DNA from: Chryseobacterium sp. UBA6632
Lineage (GTDB): Bacteria > Bacteroidota > Bacteroidia > Flavobacteriales > Weeksellaceae
NCBI GenBank assembly: GCA_002455915.1
Contig: DKLU01000336.1
Location: forward strand, 1-9,420
Length of the DNA stretch: 9,420 nt
Direction of reading: 5' to 3'
The notes beneath the pieces are model-generated. The model made no database searches and was not told the DNA's origin. It was given only the letters and a program-made list of their open reading frames with translations. Position numbers and translations under genes: made by a program. Below are positions 6,428-9,420 of the stretch, in pieces (positions within the stretch are counted from its first letter, which is position 1; every line of letters begins with the position of its first letter).

Positions 6428-7276
6428 ATGAATGAACCACAACAGAAGTGGACAGAAACGATAGAGGCCAGCCATTCTTTATTTGATGTAAAACTTAAAG
6501 AAGTATGGAAGTATAAAGATTTGATTTACATGTTTGTGAAGAGAGACTTTATATCCAGTTTCAAACAAACTATATTGGGGCCTATTTGGTTTTTTATCAA
6601 TCCCATTTTCACTACAATTACTTACCTTATTATTTTTGGTAGATTTGCTAAGCTTCCTACAGATGGAGCTCCGGGACTTATCTTCTATTTGGCAGGAGTT
6701 ACCTTGTGGAATTATTTTTCAGGGGCATTGCTCGGTACATCGGGTACATTTACAGGAAATGCCAGCATTTTCGGCAAAGTATATTTCCCAAGATTAGTAA
6801 CCCCTATTTCCATTGTGATTTCAAACCTAATGCGCTTAAGTGTCCAGTTTATTTTATTCCTGCTGGTTTGGGTTTATTATTTAATTAATAACGAAATTTC
6901 TCCTAATATCTGGATTTTAGCAACTCCTTTCTTACTTCTTTTAATGGCATTATTTGCTCTAGGAGTGGGAATGATTTTTTCAGCATTAACCACAAAGTAT
7001 AAAGATTTAAGTATGCTACTAGCATTTGGTATTACATTATACATGTATGCTACTCCGGTTATCTATCCGGTATCGATGCTTCCTGGATATTTTAAAAAAC
7101 TAGCTAAGTTTAATCCGCTTACAGGTATTTTTGAATGCTTTAAATACGGATGGCTTGGTGTAGGAGATTTTTCTCCTATAATGCTCCTGATAAGTTCTGG
7201 TATTATCGTTATACTTTTATTTATTGGCATCATTACCTTCAACAAGGTGGAAAAAACATTTATGGACACCGTGTAA
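6428..7276 (+). CDS. wzm: Polysaccharide ABC transporter, permease subunit (Wzm/TagG type)
   Basis: This is an ABC-2 family inner-membrane permease that, with its ATPase, moves undecaprenyl-linked polysaccharide to the periplasm. Its 282 residues begin with a cytosolic segment holding the family signature: KYKDLIYMFVKRDF (28-41), then FKQTILGPIWFF (45-56). About six hydrophobic segments follow, near 52-72, 86-106, 123-151, 161-187, 195-216 and 250-271. The loop FGKVYFPRLVTPI (115-127) and the motif ATPVIYPVSMLP (208-219) are typical of O-antigen and teichoic-acid exporters. The ATG at 6428 follows the putative promoter at 6402. The ATPase gene lies 44 bp downstream, and no second permease is present. 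The choice between O-antigen, capsule or other glycan cannot be made from the permease alone, but the extended ATPase favours the Wzm/Wzt O-antigen type. Confidence 0.92.
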   Translation: MNEPQQKWTETIEASHSLFDVKLKEVWKYKDLIYMFVKRDFISSFKQTILGPIWFFINPIFTTITYLIIFGRFAKLPTDGAPGLIFYLAGVTLWNYFSGALLGTSGTFTGNASIFGKVYFPRLVTPISIVISNLMRLSVQFILFLLVWVYYLINNEISPNIWILATPFLLLLMALFALGVGMIFSALTTKYKDLSMLLAFGITLYMYATPVIYPVSMLPGYFKKLAKFNPLTGIFECFKYGWLGVGDFSPIMLLISSGIIVILLFIGIITFNKVEKTFMDTV

Positions 7277-7320
7277 AATTATTAAAAACACGCTGACAAA
7301 AAAATTTAAAACAAAGAAAC

Positions 7321-8583
7321 ATGCTAGCTTTAAAGGCAGAAAACATATCAAAACAATACCGATTAGGGCAAGTGGGAACAGGCACGCTTTCTCATGACCT
7401 CAACAGGTTTTGGCACAGAGTAAGAGGAAAAGAAGATCCTTATTTAAAAATTGGAGAATCTAACGACAGAACTACCAAAGGAGATTCTGAATATGTATGG
7501 TCTCTTCGTGATATTAATTTTGAAATTAATCAGGGAGATGCCGTAGGAATTATCGGAAGAAATGGTGCCGGAAAATCTACTTTGCTAAAGCTCTTAAGCA
7601 AAGTAACGAAGCCTACCACTGGAACCATTCATACCAATGGGAGAATTGCATCTTTACTGGAAGTAGGAACGGGATTTCACCCCGAAATGACAGGTCGTGA
7701 AAATGTTTTTCTGAACGGCGCCATCCTAGGGATGACCCGAAAAGAAATCACCAGAAAATTTGATGAAATTGTAGCATTCTCTGGTGTTGAAAGATATATT
7801 GATACTCCTGTAAAAAGATATTCCTCGGGAATGTATGTTCGTTTAGCATTTGCCGTTGCAGCCCATTTAGAATCTGAAATTTTGATTGTTGATGAAGTTT
7901 TGGCAGTGGGAGATGCAGATTTTCAGAAGAAGTGTCTAGGTAAAATGAACGATGTGGCAAAAGGAGAAGGAAGAACAATTCTTTTTGTGAGCCATAATAT
8001 GACTGCCGTAAAAGAGCTTTGTAACAAAGGTATTCTTCTAAATCAAGGTACGCTTCAATATGAAGGTGATATGCTAAGTACAATTATCGAATATCAAAAA
8101 AGTAGTGCCACCGCAAGCTCTTATCACTACAACGGAAATATAAATGAGGCGTTAGGCAATGAAAACATCAGAATAAAAGAATTTTCGGTAAATCCTATCA
8201 AGGGAAGTTTAATTGATATTGATTCTGGAGTTCGTGTAAAATTGGTTTTCGAAAACTACCGTCCAAATATCAGTTTAGATACAACTTTTGAATTAAAAAA
8301 CTATGAAGAGCTAGTAATCTTCCATGTAGGAACTTTCGTAGCTGAAAAAAATGATTCAAAAATAGGAGATTATACTGTGGAATTTAATATTCCTGCAGGT
8401 TTTTTAAATGCTGGTAATTACTATTTCAGACTATATTTTGGTAAGGATCAAACTGAACTTTTATACGGTATTGATAGCTTTATAGGATTTGAGGTGGAAA
8501 ATGTAAAGGCAGGAAGCAAACTTCATATATATCCAGGAATAACAAGACCTCTTTTTGACTATAAAATAAATTTACATGAATAG
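7321..8583 (+). CDS. wzt: Polysaccharide ABC transporter, ATPase with C-terminal Wzt-like domain
   Basis: This subunit powers export through the Wzm permease. At 420 residues it is much longer than a bare ATPase of about 250. The nucleotide-binding domain (about 1-260) shows Walker A GRNGAGKST at 79-87, the signature RYSSGMYVRLAF at 166-177, Walker B ILIVDE at 187-192, the D-loop region AVGDAD, and the H-loop His225 in LFVSHN. The loop SLLEVGTGFHPEMTGREN (111-128) is typical of polysaccharide exporters. From about 280 to 420 a beta-rich domain resembles Wzt_C, which in E. coli O9a recognises the terminal modification of the glycan. GC is about 42% in the ATPase half but about 30% from 8161 onward by hand count, so the specificity domain may have a separate history. 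The last 8 bp overlap the next gene (ATGAATAG), implying coupled translation. Confidence 0.95.
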   Translation: MLALKAENISKQYRLGQVGTGTLSHDLNRFWHRVRGKEDPYLKIGESNDRTTKGDSEYVWSLRDINFEINQGDAVGIIGRNGAGKSTLLKLLSKVTKPTTGTIHTNGRIASLLEVGTGFHPEMTGRENVFLNGAILGMTRKEITRKFDEIVAFSGVERYIDTPVKRYSSGMYVRLAFAVAAHLESEILIVDEVLAVGDADFQKKCLGKMNDVAKGEGRTILFVSHNMTAVKELCNKGILLNQGTLQYEGDMLSTIIEYQKSSATASSYHYNGNINEALGNENIRIKEFSVNPIKGSLIDIDSGVRVKLVFENYRPNISLDTTFELKNYEELVIFHVGTFVAEKNDSKIGDYTVEFNIPAGFLNAGNYYFRLYFGKDQTELLYGIDSFIGFEVENVKAGSKLHIYPGITRPLFDYKINLHE

Positions 8584-9420
8584 CAGCAAACCTCATTATT
8601 TAAATTTAGATAAAATAGGTAACTCTTCTTTAGGCTTTATTACTGTTGCAGAAAACTTAATAAATATACCTTTTGAAATAAAAAGGGTATACTGGACATA
8701 CTTTACTCCTCAAGATGTTATGAGAGGAGGACATGCACACAAAAATTTAGAACAGGTTATTTTTGCTGTTTCAGGAACCATAGAGTTTAATACTGAAGAT
8801 AAAAAAGGAAACAAAGAAACATTTATTTTAGATAATCCAACAAGAGGAATTTACCTTCCAAAATTAGTTTGGAGAGATATAAAATTTTCGCACAATGCTG
8901 TATTATTATGTCTTGCTTCAGAACTATATTCTGAAAATGATTATTTTAGAAATTATGAAGATTTTAAGAATTATCAAAATTCTTCAGAACTAAAATTAAT
9001 TTCTTACACAGAAGAGATATTAGAAAAATCATGGAATTGGCTTAATGATTCTGAAATAAAGAAGCTTACATACACTCCTGATTTCACAAAAAAGGATCAA
9101 AAAAATTGGTTTGATAGTCTTGGCGATAACCCAAGTTACTACATCAAAGGAGTTGAGTTTGATGGAAAAATAATTGGAGTTGCGGGATTAAAGAAAATAG
9201 ACTTAGAAAATAGAAGCGCTGAATATTTTGGTTATATTGGAGAAAAAGAATATTGGAATAAAGGCCTGAGTAAATTAATTTTATCAAAAATATCAGTTCA
9301 GGCAAAAGATTTATTCAATTTAAATTCTCTATACTTAAACGTAACCACAGAAAACATTAGAGCTATAAGAGCGTATGAAAACTTTGGTTTTAGAATAAAC
9401 AAAATAGAAAAAGAGAATGT
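8576..9420 (+). CDS. Sugar 3,4-ketoisomerase (FdtA/QdtA-like cupin) fused to a GNAT acetyltransferase; truncated by right edge
   Basis: 281 codons are visible with no stop. Residues 1-135 are a WxcM-like cupin: IPFEIKRVYW (31-40) and RGGHAHKNLEQVIFAVSG (50-67). His53 and His55 match the paired catalytic histidines of FdtA, and GIYLPKLVWRDI (91-102) closes the barrel. FdtA/QdtA move the keto group of dTDP-4-keto-6-deoxyglucose, the RmlB product, from C4 to C3, so the chemistry fits the neighbours. From about 139 to the edge a GNAT fold follows: KIIGVAGL (198-205), the acetyl-CoA loop region EYWNKGLSKLIL (225-236), and ENIRAIRAYENFGF (259-272), the classic GNAT motif B. A likely role is isomerisation plus N-acetylation on the way to a 3-acetamido-3,6-dideoxyhexose, but the acceptor of the acetyl group is inferred. 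The ATG at 8576 lies inside the end of wzt. GC is about 27%, well below the upstream genes. FdtA versus QdtA stereochemistry cannot be told. Confidence 0.88.
   Translation, partial: MNSSKPHYLNLDKIGNSSLGFITVAENLINIPFEIKRVYWTYFTPQDVMRGGHAHKNLEQVIFAVSGTIEFNTEDKKGNKETFILDNPTRGIYLPKLVWRDIKFSHNAVLLCLASELYSENDYFRNYEDFKNYQNSSELKLISYTEEILEKSWNWLNDSEIKKLTYTPDFTKKDQKNWFDSLGDNPSYYIKGVEFDGKIIGVAGLKKIDLENRSAEYFGYIGEKEYWNKGLSKLILSKISVQAKDLFNLNSLYLNVTTENIRAIRAYENFGFRINKIEKEN

Noticed and set aside
7277..7320. Possible separate promoter for wzt
   Set aside because: The 44-bp gap has no TAnnTTTG element and no terminator, so wzt is best read as co-transcribed with wzm.
7748..8083. Open frame of 111 codons on the minus strand
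   Set aside because: It is antisense to the conserved Wzt signature, Walker B and H-loop region and has no independent support.

Overview
The window looks like chromosomal DNA from a member of the Bacteroidota, most likely a flavobacterium of the Chryseobacterium/Elizabethkingia type. The evidence is the moderate-to-low GC, A-rich leaders without Shine-Dalgarno sequences, promoter elements of the TTTG-N19-TAnnTTTG type, a 411-residue NusA, and an IF-2 with a long low-complexity N-terminal extension. The genus is inferred from overall look, not from a search.

Left part, minus strand (1-2868): a conserved operon read right to left, rimP (ribosome maturation factor), nusA (transcription elongation/termination factor) and infB (IF-2; only its N-terminal 321 codons are inside the window). 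Upstream of rimP there is a near-consensus promoter. A terminator-like hairpin and a 29-codon leader ORF lie between that promoter and rimP, suggesting possible leader control.

Right part, plus strand (2944-9420): the start of a surface-polysaccharide (O-antigen or capsule-like) locus, divergent from the rimP operon. The first unit is ugd (UDP-glucose dehydrogenase, TTG start), rmlB and rmlA, tightly packed and closed by a strong hairpin terminator at 6272-6303. Together these make UDP-glucuronate and dTDP-4-keto-6-deoxyglucose. The second unit has its own putative promoter, with two dyad symmetries upstream. It encodes an ABC-2 permease (Wzm type), its ATPase with a C-terminal carbohydrate-recognition-like extension (Wzt type), and an overlapping, edge-truncated gene fusing a FdtA/QdtA-type sugar 3,4-ketoisomerase cupin to a GNAT acetyltransferase.

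Working together: RmlA and RmlB feed dTDP-4-keto-6-deoxyglucose to the ketoisomerase. With an aminotransferase expected just beyond the right edge, and an acetyltransferase, this would give a 3-acetamido-3,6-dideoxyhexose (Fuc3NAc or Qui3NAc type). Wzm/Wzt would export the finished undecaprenyl-linked chain. Neither rmlC nor rmlD is visible in the window, which fits that branch rather than L-rhamnose. GC drops from about 42% in the Wzt ATPase half to about 30% in its C-terminal half and about 27% in the last gene (hand counts), suggesting the border between a conserved backbone and a strain-variable region. Most of the window is ordinary. The cupin-GNAT fusion, the composition break inside wzt and the rimP leader deserve the closest look.
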